DNA of 64,000 nucleotides from Bacilli bacterium (GTDB lineage Bacteria > Bacillota_I > Bacilli_A > RF39 > UBA660), in contig JAFSDH010000008.1 of the NCBI GenBank assembly GCA_017436345.1, forward strand, positions 62,001-126,000, given 5' to 3'. This document shows, one piece after another, positions 16,129 through 25,040 of the stretch (the stretch's first letter is position 1; every line of letters starts with the position of its first letter). A model generated the notes under the pieces. That model saw nothing but the letters and a program-made list of their open reading frames with translations, did no database searches and was not told the DNA's origin. Both the position numbers and the translations under genes were made by a program.

Positions 16129-17523
16129 ATGAAGAAGTATGATGTAATTATTGTCGGAGCAGGTCCAGCAGGATTATTTGCTGCATACGAGTTAATTACT
16201 AAAAATGATAAATTAAAAGTATTACTTTTAGATCAAGGAAAATTTGCTGAAAATAGAATTTGTCCAATGAACAAACTAGGAACAAAATGCAAAAACTGCA
16301 ATCCTTGTCAAATACTATCAGGCTATGGTGGAGCCGGAACATTCTCAGATGGTAAATTAAACTTTATCCCTAAACTTGGTAAAAGTGATTTATTTAAATA
16401 CATGTCTGAAGAAGAAGCATATAAAATAATCGATGACTCTGAAGAAATTTTTACAAAATTTGGTATGGATAGCGATGTTTTTCCATCAAACATGGATGTT
16501 GCTAATGAAATAAAGAAAAAAGTCGCTTTATCAGGAGCAAGACTACTTTTAATTAAACAAAAACATTTAGGAAGTGACCACTTACCTACTTATATTAAAA
16601 ACTTCACTGATTTCTTAAAAGAACACGGAGTTGAATTAATAGAAAGTGCAAACGTAACCGATATAAAAAGTATTAAAAAAGATAAGCACGAAGTAACAGC
16701 TAAAATAAAAAGACAAGAAGAAGTATTTGAATCTAAAAACGTTATTGTAGCACCTGGAAGAACTGGAGCTAAATGGGTTCAAGAACTTGCTGATAAATAT
16801 AATATTTCTTACTTATCTCAATCAATTGAAATTGGTGTAAGAGTTGAAGTAAGAAAAGAAATATTAGAAGAGTTATGTAATGTTATATATGATCCAACTA
16901 TTTTTATTAAAACTAAAACATATGGTGATGAAATAAGAACTTTCTGTACTAATCCAGGAGGATTTGTTGCTAAAGAAAACTATTATGGATATATCTGTGT
17001 TAACGGGCACTCATTAAAAGAAATTAAATCAAATAATTCTAATTTTGCCTTTATAAGCAAAGTAAACTTAACAGAACCAGTAACAAATACTAGACAATAT
17101 GGAGAATCAATCGCTAGAATTGCTAATGTTTTGGGAGATGGGAAACCTATTATTCAATCACTTAAAGATTTAAAAGATGGAAGACGTAGTGAATGGCATA
17201 GAATTAATAAAGGATTTATCACACCTACTCTAAAAGATTGTGTTGCTGGAGATTTAGCTCTTGTCTTGCCACATCGATTAATAACAAATATAATCGAAGG
17301 ATTAGATAAATTAAATGAAATAATACCAGGAGTAAATAATGGTGAAACATTACTTTATGGTCCAGAAATAAAGTTTTTCTCTAATGAAATAACAACAAAT
17401 AATAAATTTAAACTAGAAGATTATGATGTATATTTCGTAGGAGATGGTGCTGGTAAAGCCGGAAACATTGTTACTGCTGCTGCTACTGGTTTAATTGCCG
17501 CTAGAGATATTCTAGAAAAATAA
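16129..17523 (+). CDS. FAD-dependent dehydrogenase, COG2509 family
   Basis: The N-terminal Rossmann motif 'VIIVGAGPAGLFAAYEL' binds FAD. It is followed by a Cys-rich block 'RICPMNKLGTKCKNCNPC', then 'SGYGGAGTFSDGKLN', a hallmark of the uncharacterised COG2509 flavoproteins. The C-terminal 'VYFVGDGAGKAGNIVTAAAT' completes the FAD site. The Cys block could bind an iron-sulfur cluster or be redox-active (inference). Length (464) fits the family. The ATG has AAGGAGATGA upstream and a TATAAT before it. The substrate is unknown, and the convergent neighbour is separated by a bidirectional terminator. Confidence 0.88.
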   Translation: MKKYDVIIVGAGPAGLFAAYELITKNDKLKVLLLDQGKFAENRICPMNKLGTKCKNCNPCQILSGYGGAGTFSDGKLNFIPKLGKSDLFKYMSEEEAYKIIDDSEEIFTKFGMDSDVFPSNMDVANEIKKKVALSGARLLLIKQKHLGSDHLPTYIKNFTDFLKEHGVELIESANVTDIKSIKKDKHEVTAKIKRQEEVFESKNVIVAPGRTGAKWVQELADKYNISYLSQSIEIGVRVEVRKEILEELCNVIYDPTIFIKTKTYGDEIRTFCTNPGGFVAKENYYGYICVNGHSLKEIKSNNSNFAFISKVNLTEPVTNTRQYGESIARIANVLGDGKPIIQSLKDLKDGRRSEWHRINKGFITPTLKDCVAGDLALVLPHRLITNIIEGLDKLNEIIPGVNNGETLLYGPEIKFFSNEITTNNKFKLEDYDVYFVGDGAGKAGNIVTAAATGLIAARDILEK

Positions 17524-17535
17524 TTTAAGACAAAT

Positions 17536-17563
17536 AAAAAAAACGCTTTTTAAGCGTTTTTTT
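17536..17563. terminator. Bidirectional terminator
   Basis: The 11-bp stem AAAAAACGCTT/AAGCGTTTTTT serves the plus flavoprotein gene and the convergent membrane-protein gene. Confidence 0.88.
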
Positions 17564-17570
17564 ATTATCT

Positions 17571-18473
17571 TTATGCACTAGCAGAAGTAGATCCTACAAC
17601 AGTTTGTGGAATAACTACATCACCAGTTTCATTAAATTTACTTAATTTCATATCAACAGTAAACTTAGAAAAACCTTCAGAAGCACCAATTGAAGTTAAA
17701 TCATAATAAAGACGAGTTACATAACCATCACTAACATATACTTCAGCATAAACATCTTGATATTCTTCAAAATCAGCCTTAACACGATAATGACCATCAG
17801 CTTCTTTAGTAACATCAGGATCATTATTATTAATTTTATTAATAATAGCTTCTAACTCAATTGTTTCATCAGCACCTTCTGTAATTTTTTCAGAAGTCCA
17901 ATTAACTTGATCTTCACTTAAATATGTATAACCAGCAGCTAAATCATTATATGAATATTGAGTTCCTGTTTCACCTAAAGTAGTAACTTTAGTAACCATA
18001 TAATCAGTTCTATTTTTAACATCAGCTTTTCCTTCAGCATAGCTTGAAACTTTTAAAACAGAACCATCAACATCCATTTCCATTACCATATCCATTGTAA
18101 ATGTATAATTTTCATAAGTACTAAAGGCATGTAATTTAACATTATCTTCTTCCTTATCATCCTTATCCTCTTTATCATTCTTATCTTCTTTTTCTTCTGT
18201 TTGATTATTATCTTTTTCTTTATCAGAAGAACCACTAGTTAAGAAATAAACACCTAAAGCAATAGCTACTAAAGCAACAATCGCAACAATTATAATAATA
18301 ATTTTATTATTACCACCTTTGTTATTAGTAGGAGCTACTTGAGGAGTTGGATTAAAGTTAGTATTTGGAACATTATTATCAACTGGAGCAACATTTGTTG
18401 GTTGTCCCATATTAACATTATTCATATTATTTGGTACTTGGTTATTCATTTGATTATTCATATCATTATTCAT
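17571..18473 (-). CDS. Single-pass membrane protein with acidic linker and extracellular domain
   Basis: About 300 residues. Residues 1-57 are Asn/Met/Pro-rich and low-complexity, a hydrophobic helix follows ('IIIIIVAIVALVAIALGVYF'), then a highly acidic Lys/Asp/Glu linker of about 35 residues and a C-terminal beta-rich domain ('YTFTMDMVMEMDVDGS', 'VYVSDGYVTRLYYDLTS'). The latter resembles LppX/DUF6612-type outer-surface domains by overall pattern, but I cannot assign it. ATG 18473 follows AGGTGAG; an upstream GTG would overlap that site. Topology would place the C-terminus outside. It is downstream of the DUF285 gene on the same strand. Confidence 0.65.
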   Translation of the reverse strand: MNNDMNNQMNNQVPNNMNNVNMGQPTNVAPVDNNVPNTNFNPTPQVAPTNNKGGNNKIIIIIVAIVALVAIALGVYFLTSGSSDKEKDNNQTEEKEDKNDKEDKDDKEEDNVKLHAFSTYENYTFTMDMVMEMDVDGSVLKVSSYAEGKADVKNRTDYMVTKVTTLGETGTQYSYNDLAAGYTYLSEDQVNWTSEKITEGADETIELEAIINKINNNDPDVTKEADGHYRVKADFEEYQDVYAEVYVSDGYVTRLYYDLTSIGASEGFSKFTVDMKLSKFNETGDVVIPQTVVGSTSASA

Positions 18474-18523
18474 CTTTCTCACCTATCTTTCTATTATAAT
18501 AATAACATAACATCAAAAATAAA

Positions 18524-18561
18524 AAAATGACTAAATTAAAAATTTTTTAATTTTAGTCATT
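18524..18561 (-). terminator. Terminator overlapping the DUF285 coding end
   Basis: The long stem AATGACTAAA.../...TTTTAGTCATT is followed on the minus strand by seven T residues; the DUF285 stop lies within it. Confidence 0.75.
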
Positions 18562-19368
18562 CCAATCAGGTTCTATAACTTTATCTTTTACATATCTGTT
18601 AAACCCTTCATATAAATCAACCTTATCAACATCCCAATCACTAAGAATAATTTTCCAGTTTGAATTATATCCTGTTTTCTTAAACATATAACTCATATCA
18701 GTAACATAAGATGTATCCCATTTAGAAATATCACCTATATCAAAATTATTACTACTTACCCCACTATAAGCAAACATATAACTCATATCATATACATCAG
18801 CAGTATCCCATTTTTCAAGATTACCAAGTTCTATTGATATAGAATCTCTTCCCGTATTATAAAACATGTATTTCATAATAATCGCATTAGAAGTATCCCA
18901 TGATGTTAATCCATCAATCTTAAAATTAGATACAGAAGAACCTGTATTATAAAACATATAACTCATATCAGTAACATAAGACATATCCAATTTTTCCAAA
19001 TCTAAATAATTACAATTTTCGAAATTATAAAACCAATAAGACGTATTAATCGGTTGAACAAAATCTTTTACATATACTTTCTCTATAACTGAAGAATACT
19101 TATTCCAAGGAACAGAAGATGAATCTAAAGTAACTAATCCTTCAATTTCAGAAAAAACATCAGAAATAACCATTCCATCATACCTATCTCCTTTATTTAG
19201 AGAAAGTCTTGAATTTACAAAAATTAATGAATTATCCTCTTCTAAATATAAAGCATAATTCTTTAGTTCAAAATAACTACTAAAATCAACATAAATATAA
19301 TAAACAAAAAGAACGAGAAAAATAAAGAAAAAATAAATTAAAACCCTTCTATTTAATACAGAATCCAT
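18553..19368 (-). CDS. DUF285 (BspA-like) repeat surface protein
   Basis: An N-terminal signal anchor ('VLIYFFFIFLVLFVYYIYV', about residues 9-28) is followed by an extracellular region with four DUF285 repeats centred on 'WDTSxVTDMSYMF' (for example 'MSYVTDMSYMFYNTG', 'WDTADVYDMSYMFAYSG', 'WDTSYVTDMSYMFKKTG'). This repeat occurs in Mycoplasma lipoproteins and in BspA-like proteins of gut bacteria and is associated with the surface. No lipobox or LPxTG is seen, so it is held by the N-terminal helix. Start ATG 19368 has GGTGAT upstream. Partner or ligand unknown. Confidence 0.82.
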   Translation of the reverse strand: MDSVLNRRVLIYFFFIFLVLFVYYIYVDFSSYFELKNYALYLEEDNSLIFVNSRLSLNKGDRYDGMVISDVFSEIEGLVTLDSSSVPWNKYSSVIEKVYVKDFVQPINTSYWFYNFENCNYLDLEKLDMSYVTDMSYMFYNTGSSVSNFKIDGLTSWDTSNAIIMKYMFYNTGRDSISIELGNLEKWDTADVYDMSYMFAYSGVSSNNFDIGDISKWDTSYVTDMSYMFKKTGYNSNWKIILSDWDVDKVDLYEGFNRYVKDKVIEPDWND

Positions 19369-19431
19369 ATAATCACCATCTTCTATAAATATCTTATCAT
19401 TTACTTAAAAAAAATACTATCTTTACAAAAT

Positions 19432-19457
19432 AAAAAAGAGACTTAATCTCTTTTTTA
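19432..19457 (-). terminator. Terminator of the pheST operon
   Basis: The 10-bp stem AAAAAAGAGA/TCTCTTTTTT has a 5-nt loop. It contains the pheT stop codon (19457-19455) and runs into a T-tract on the minus strand. Confidence 0.85.
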
Positions 19458-21827
19458 TTTATCTCTTAATACAGCATTTAATTTAGTAGTTACAGCATCA
19501 ATTGCCTTGTTAAATAGTTGCATTACTTCTTCTTCTGTTAAAGTACGAGTAGGATCTTCAAAAATCAAATTAAACGCTAAAGACTTTTCATCACTAGCAA
19601 CATTTTCACCAACATATACATCGAAAACATTTACATCAACTAAAAGTCTACCACAAGCCTTCTTAATAACATCAATAACATCTTTTGCCATAACATCTTT
19701 TTTAACAATAAATGCTAAATCTTTAGATATAGATGGATATTTAGAAGATTCTTTATATTTAATAGCTTTAATTTTTTTATCCATTATTTTACCAAGTGAT
19801 AACTCAACCATATAAATTTCATCTTTATGAACACTAGGATGAATTCTTCCCATAATACCAATTACTTCACGATCTAATAAAATATTAGCACTCATACCAG
19901 GATGTAAATCACTACATGTACCAATTTCAAAACAATATCTATTTCTAAGACCTAGATAATCTAAAAGATTTTCTACTATTCCCTTCATTAAATAGAAATC
20001 AACTTTTTCATTACCAGCCCATGAATTAGTAATATAGTTTCCTTTCATTAATATAGCAATTTTTGTATCTTCAACATAGTTAACATCATATACTTTACTA
20101 ATTTCATATAATAATACATCATTTACTTTACGCGATTTATTATAATCATATGTTCCTAAAAGAGATGGAAGAATAGACGTTCTAACAACACTCTTATCCA
20201 TACTCATTGGATTTGGAAGACTAACATTTTCTTTATTATCATATCTAAATAACTTAGCCATTTCTGGACTAGTTAAAGTATAAGTCTTACATTCATTTAA
20301 CCCTAAAGTACGTAAACGTTTAGAAATTAACTTACGATACTTAACATCACCAATATACTCACCTCTTCTTAAAGGAACACGAGGAAGAGTCGATACTAAA
20401 TTGTGATATCCGTATAAACGTCCAATTTCTTCTGCTATATCATTAACATTTGGATCAATATCAAGTCTACGTCTAGGCACTACTACTGTAAAAGTATCAC
20501 CTTTTAATTCATAAGCAAAATCAAGTCTTTCAAGTTCAACTTTCATGTCATCAGTACTAATAGTAATACCAAGTAATTTATTTACATCATCAGCCTTAAA
20601 TACAACTTTCTTTTCAGTCTTATCTACTTTATCATGTAATACTACTCCGCTAAGAACTTTAGCATTAGCATACTTCTCAAGCAAATAACAAGCACGCATC
20701 ATTGCTTTTTCAGTATATTCATAGTTAAGTCCTTTACCATATCTAATAGATGCTTCACTTCGAAGATTTAAGTTACCAGATGTATATCTAATACTAGTTG
20801 CATCGAAAATAGCACTTTCAATTAAAATAGTTTTTGTATTTTCATCAACTTCAGTATTTAATCCACCCATTACACCAGCAATACAAACGCTTCTTTCACC
20901 ATCAGTAATAACAATATCACTTTTCTTTAATACTCTTTCTTTTTCATCTAAAGTAGTGATTTCTTCACCATCACGAGCATCTCTAACAACGATTTTATTA
21001 CCTAATTTATCTTTATCAAAGAAATGCATTGGTTGACCATATTCAAGCATTACATAGTTAGATATATCAACTACATTATTAATAGGTCTCATACCTGCTG
21101 AAATAAGTCTCTTCTTGATAAAATCAGGAGATTCCTTAATCTCTACATCAGTAACCATTTTAGCCATATAATATGGACATTTTTCTGTCTCTACTCCTAA
21201 TGTAAAATGATTATTAATATTATCAGAAATTTCTTTAAAATTATCTTCTGGTAACGTAACTTTCTTATTAAGAATTGCTGCAATTTCATAAGCAAAACCA
21301 ATATGATAATAACAATCGTTATTTCTATGCTTATGTACATCAAGTTCATATAAAGTATCATCAAGACCTAAGTAATCTAAAGGGTCAGCCCCAACTGGCG
21401 CATCATTAGAAAGTTCTTCAATTCCACGATTATATGCTTCTTCTGTTTTTTCTTCAAGTCCTAGTTCATATAAAGCACATATCATTCCATTAGATTCAAC
21501 ACCACGAATTTTAGATGCCTTAATGATAAAATCACCGGGAAGTACTGCTCCTGGTAAAGCAACAATAACTTTTAAACCAGCTCTAACATTAGAAGCCCCA
21601 CATACTATTTGTGTTACCTTATCTCCAATATTAACTTGGCATACATGTAAATGATCACTATCTGGATGATCAACACATTCTAATACTTCACCAATAGTTA
21701 AATGATCAATTTGATTAGTAATAACTTTTTCAACATTAATACCTGCTTTAGTAACTTTAACTGCTAATTCTTTTAAATCCATACCAGTTAAATCTATATA
21801 ATCTTTAACCCAATTTAAACTAATCAT
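19455..21827 (-). CDS. pheT: Phenylalanyl-tRNA synthetase beta subunit
   Basis: Charges tRNA-Phe as an alpha2-beta2 enzyme with PheS. Domains in order: N-terminal 'MISLNWVKDYIDLTG', EMAP/tRNA-binding domain (about 40-150, 'VIVALPGAVLPG', 'VESNGMICALYELGL'), B3/B4 editing, B5, catalytic-like core, and C-terminal FDX-ACB domain ('SKYPSISKDLAFIV' onward). At about 790 residues it has full length. I chose ATG 21827: it lies one base after the pheS stop and opens with the conserved ISxxWL-type sequence, while the longer frame overlaps pheS. It is expressed under the T-box leader upstream of pheS. Confidence 0.96.
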   Translation of the reverse strand: MISLNWVKDYIDLTGMDLKELAVKVTKAGINVEKVITNQIDHLTIGEVLECVDHPDSDHLHVCQVNIGDKVTQIVCGASNVRAGLKVIVALPGAVLPGDFIIKASKIRGVESNGMICALYELGLEEKTEEAYNRGIEELSNDAPVGADPLDYLGLDDTLYELDVHKHRNNDCYYHIGFAYEIAAILNKKVTLPEDNFKEISDNINNHFTLGVETEKCPYYMAKMVTDVEIKESPDFIKKRLISAGMRPINNVVDISNYVMLEYGQPMHFFDKDKLGNKIVVRDARDGEEITTLDEKERVLKKSDIVITDGERSVCIAGVMGGLNTEVDENTKTILIESAIFDATSIRYTSGNLNLRSEASIRYGKGLNYEYTEKAMMRACYLLEKYANAKVLSGVVLHDKVDKTEKKVVFKADDVNKLLGITISTDDMKVELERLDFAYELKGDTFTVVVPRRRLDIDPNVNDIAEEIGRLYGYHNLVSTLPRVPLRRGEYIGDVKYRKLISKRLRTLGLNECKTYTLTSPEMAKLFRYDNKENVSLPNPMSMDKSVVRTSILPSLLGTYDYNKSRKVNDVLLYEISKVYDVNYVEDTKIAILMKGNYITNSWAGNEKVDFYLMKGIVENLLDYLGLRNRYCFEIGTCSDLHPGMSANILLDREVIGIMGRIHPSVHKDEIYMVELSLGKIMDKKIKAIKYKESSKYPSISKDLAFIVKKDVMAKDVIDVIKKACGRLLVDVNVFDVYVGENVASDEKSLAFNLIFEDPTRTLTEEEVMQLFNKAIDAVTTKLNAVLRDK

Positions 21828-21828
21828 C

Positions 21829-22875
21829 TTATTCACTATCCTTTCTATCAAATGTACTTAATTCTCTTAAATCTGTTTGATAAAAGAATCTAATATCATT
21901 AATTCCGTATTTTAACATTGCTAGTCTTTCAGCTCCAAATCCAAATGCAAAACCACTCCACTCATTAGGATCATATCCACAATTTCTAAGCACATTAGGA
22001 TGAACCATACCAGCACCACTTACTGTAATCCATCCAGTATTCTTACATAAACTACATCCTTCACCTTTACATACAAAACAACTAATATCTGTTTCTACTG
22101 AAGGTTCTGTAAATTGATAATAACTGGGTCTAAATCTAGTCTTACAATCTTCTCCAAATAACTTTTTAGCTATCGCATCAAAAGTTCCTTTTAAATCAGA
22201 TAAGCTAATATTTTTATCAACTAATAAACCTTCTATTTGCATAAATTGATGAGAGTGTGTTGCATCATCATCATCTCTTCTATATGTTTTACCAGGACAA
22301 ATCATTCTAATAGGAGTTTTACCTTCACCTTTTAACATAGTTCTAGCTTGTACAGGAGAAGTTTGACTACGAAGTAAAATTTCTTCATCTTGTATATAGA
22401 AAGTATCTTGAGCATCTCTTGCAGGATGACCTTTAGGTATATTTAACATTTCAAAGTTAAACTTATCTTCTTCAATTTCAGGACCATCTACAACATCATA
22501 GCCCATAGACATTAATAATTCTTCTACTTCTTCAATAACTTTTTCAAGTACATTAGGTGCACCAACTGGCACTTTAGTAGCAGGTAGTGAAATATCTATT
22601 TTTTCACTAGCTAGTTTTTCATTTAATTCTTTTAATTTCAATTCACTTTCTAAAGCATTTAAACTATTAGTAAGTTCATTTTTAAGCTCATTAGAAACCC
22701 TACCAACTTCTTTTCTTTCTTCAATTGATAATTCCTTCATATTACTAGTAAGCTCAGTAATAAGACCTTTTTTACCAAGATACTTAACTTTTAAATCATT
22801 TAACATATTAGTATTAGTAACATTAGCTAAATCTTCATTAAAACTTTTTCTAATCATTTCTTGTTTTTCTAACAT
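21829..22875 (-). CDS. pheS: Phenylalanyl-tRNA synthetase alpha subunit
   Basis: A class II synthetase alpha chain. The N-terminal coiled coil (about 1-85) binds tRNA. Motif 2 is 'TYRRDDDDATHSHQFMQIEG', where the RRD..D-T-H-S-x-x-F pattern includes the Phe-pocket residues, and motif 3 is 'GFAFGFGAERLAMLKYG'. 'CSLCKNTGWI' with 'CFVCKGEGC' is a Cys insertion seen in some bacterial PheS and may bind zinc. Length (348) is normal. The ATG has AAGGAGAT seven bases upstream. The leader carries a T-box, so expression should respond to uncharged tRNA-Phe. pheT follows after one base. Confidence 0.96.
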   Translation of the reverse strand: MLEKQEMIRKSFNEDLANVTNTNMLNDLKVKYLGKKGLITELTSNMKELSIEERKEVGRVSNELKNELTNSLNALESELKLKELNEKLASEKIDISLPATKVPVGAPNVLEKVIEEVEELLMSMGYDVVDGPEIEEDKFNFEMLNIPKGHPARDAQDTFYIQDEEILLRSQTSPVQARTMLKGEGKTPIRMICPGKTYRRDDDDATHSHQFMQIEGLLVDKNISLSDLKGTFDAIAKKLFGEDCKTRFRPSYYQFTEPSVETDISCFVCKGEGCSLCKNTGWITVSGAGMVHPNVLRNCGYDPNEWSGFAFGFGAERLAMLKYGINDIRFFYQTDLRELSTFDRKDSE

Positions 22876-22896
22876 ATTATCATCTCCTTATAAAAT

Positions 22897-23125
22897 AAAA
22901 AAACACAGTCAAAATCAAAGGACGATTCTAACCGTGTTACCACCTTAATTCATAGTAAAACTATGCACTCAAAATCTTTAACGCAGACATACGTTTAGCT
23001 TTTAACTAAAAGCCACTAAGACGAATTCATAGGTATTTATTTATTGTCTTTCACCAAACTAACAACTCTCTAAAAATAAATATTATCTATTACTACTTCC
23101 TAGTCATTGCTTTCACAATAAATTC
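22897..23125 (-). promoter_or_regulatory. T-box leader (tRNA-Phe) upstream of pheST
   Basis: The leader carries a 14-nt T-box-like core at 22946-22931 (AAGGTGGTAACACGG, near-consensus AGGGTGGNACCGCG). It is followed by a terminator hairpin with stem ACACGGT/ACTGTGT-type pairing and a T-run ending near 22897. Stem I elements (AGAGAGTTG, GGTGAAAG) and a specifier-loop GAATTC containing the Phe codon TTC are visible at about 23022-23028. Uncharged tRNA-Phe should stabilise the antiterminator and allow pheST transcription. A promoter TTGAAA-16-TATAAT precedes it at 23153-23126. Confidence 0.9.
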
Positions 23126-23153
23126 ATTATATCAAAAAAATCAAATATTTCAA
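23126..23153 (-). promoter_or_regulatory. pheST promoter
   Basis: On the minus strand TTGAAA (23153-23148), a 16-bp spacer and TATAAT (23131-23126) lie just before the T-box leader. The -35 is about 10 bp after the stop of the upstream lipoprotein gene. Confidence 0.7.
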
Positions 23154-23160
23154 GACTAAA

Positions 23161-24969
23161 TTACTTATATGTCTTAACTAAGCCTTTGTCTTTTTCTAAA
23201 GAGCCAGAAAAAGCCTCCGCTAAGATTTCTGCGATACCATCAGTTTTAGGATCAACTAATGTCGTATTAACAAACGATGTAAGAAATCCTGTATTATCAC
23301 TTAAATTAAGTTGTAATTGTTCTCCTTCAGAAAAATCCAACCAATTCATAATTGGAAATACTTGACATGAATCTCCAGAATTTAAAATTGCCATATCAAA
23401 TTTATATTTAGTATCAAAAAACTTACGATTCCATCCGCCAGCAGTTGGTTTTCCAACATAACTAGTTAAATCTGAAATAACACCATCTTCACTTCTAAAA
23501 TATTCAGCAATCTCTGTAATATCAGAAGAACTTTTAACTAAAAGAGTATCATATGCTGTTGTTACAATTGCTGTTCCATCAGGCATAACAAGTTGTATTT
23601 GTTCACAGTTAGGACTATCAGCCTCATTTTCTCCACCATCATTATTATAAAAATCTTTCCAACTTTCTAAAGGAATAATAGTAACATTTCCATCTACAAC
23701 CTTTAAAGCGTAATTAAAACCATTATTAAAATCAAAAACTGTTTTGTTATAAAATTCACTACTTATATCTCCATTAGATTTATCTATAACTTTTCCATCA
23801 TTAACATAATTTTCTCCTAAAAAAGAAGCATTAATAGAAGAAGTACCACCATTAATTAAATCAAGCATCATTGATGAAGACAAAATTACATCACCATTAT
23901 CTAACTTAACTTGTAGTTGTTCTCCTTCATAATCACACCATTCTTTTATTTTTAAAATAGCACTTGTATTATCATTAGAAAAAACCACATTAGTAAACCC
24001 ATTATTAAAATCAAGTACTGTTTTATTAAAGAAACCATCTTGATTATATCCATCAGCTAAATCAACTACATTTTTACCTAAAGCATTTGCTATATCAATA
24101 GCTTTAATTTTACTAGTAACATCATTAAGCAAAATAGTATCATAAGCAGCTGTAACTATAGTTGGACCATTTACTACTTTTATTTGAAGTTGTTCTCCTT
24201 CATAGTCACACCATTCAGATATTGGTAATATAACAACAGAATCATCCTTAACAATAATCGCCTTATTAAAATCAAATTCCATATCAATAACATCATAATT
24301 AAAATCAGTCTTAATATCACCAGCAAGATCTATTACTTTACCATCACTACCAACATAACTAGATGCAAAATCATATGCACTAATATCACTTTCACCATCA
24401 TAAATTAATTTACTATTAAAACTTGATAAAATCATAGTTAATCCATCAGGAGTAATAACTTGTAATTGTTCACCACTATAATCTTTCCAATCTCCAATTG
24501 GTAATATTAAAGCATTATTACCATTAAAAGTAACTGCTTTATTAAACTTCCAATTAGTATCTAAAATATCCTTATTATAAATAGGAGCTCCAGCTTCATC
24601 TTTATTTAAATAATATACTTCTTCACTACTAGTACCATTTAATGCTATATCATCAATAGAATAACTAATACTCTCCCCATAAAAACAATTAGTATCAAAA
24701 CTCGAAGTTAATAAAATAAAATTATCATCTGTTGTTAATTGAATTTGCTCACCACTATAATCTTTCCATTGTTTTACATCTAATACAATCGCTGAATCAT
24801 CACCAAATATTAAAGCTTTATCAAAACCATACTTAGTATCAAAAACAGTTCTATTACAACCAGCAAGAAACAAAGTACAAAACAACAATCCACCTAATAA
24901 AGCCGACTTAATTACTTTTCCTTTACCATTTAATTTTTCAATATTATCACGATTAAAATTTACAACCAT
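23161..24969 (-). CDS. Lipoprotein with six imperfect repeats of about 85 residues
   Basis: About 602 residues. A signal segment 'LLGGLLFCTLFLAGC' ends in a lipobox Cys near residue 38, so a lipid-anchored surface protein is likely. The rest comprises about six repeats with a shared pattern: F(D/N)KA, hydrophobic stretch, 'ILPI..W.DY.GEQLQI', then 'T.Y.T.LI' and a variable linker with G-K-V-I-D-L. The most constant element is W-x-D-Y/F-x-G-E-Q-L/I-Q. Repeat 5 carries an insertion between W-K-D-F and E-Q-I-Q. I do not recognise the family. GTGGGGGG upstream of the ATG gives a ribosome site. Confidence 0.7.
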   Translation of the reverse strand: MVVNFNRDNIEKLNGKGKVIKSALLGGLLFCTLFLAGCNRTVFDTKYGFDKALIFGDDSAIVLDVKQWKDYSGEQIQLTTDDNFILLTSSFDTNCFYGESISYSIDDIALNGTSSEEVYYLNKDEAGAPIYNKDILDTNWKFNKAVTFNGNNALILPIGDWKDYSGEQLQVITPDGLTMILSSFNSKLIYDGESDISAYDFASSYVGSDGKVIDLAGDIKTDFNYDVIDMEFDFNKAIIVKDDSVVILPISEWCDYEGEQLQIKVVNGPTIVTAAYDTILLNDVTSKIKAIDIANALGKNVVDLADGYNQDGFFNKTVLDFNNGFTNVVFSNDNTSAILKIKEWCDYEGEQLQVKLDNGDVILSSSMMLDLINGGTSSINASFLGENYVNDGKVIDKSNGDISSEFYNKTVFDFNNGFNYALKVVDGNVTIIPLESWKDFYNNDGGENEADSPNCEQIQLVMPDGTAIVTTAYDTLLVKSSSDITEIAEYFRSEDGVISDLTSYVGKPTAGGWNRKFFDTKYKFDMAILNSGDSCQVFPIMNWLDFSEGEQLQLNLSDNTGFLTSFVNTTLVDPKTDGIAEILAEAFSGSLEKDKGLVKTYK

Positions 24970-25011
24970 AAAATCCCCCCACTAAAAACGGGTTTATTAT
25001 ACCAAAAAATA

Positions 25012-25040
25012 AAAAAATAATCAACTATTGATTATTTTTC
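25012..25040 (-). terminator. Terminator of the pyrophosphatase-like gene
   Basis: The stem AAATAATCA/TGATTATTT with an ACTAT loop contains the last codons of the gene and is followed by a T-rich run on the minus strand. Confidence 0.65.

Noticed and set aside
18553..19368. Mobile element or phage gene
   Set aside because: The repeats are DUF285 protein repeats, not DNA repeats, and no transposase, integrase or direct flanking repeats are present in the window.
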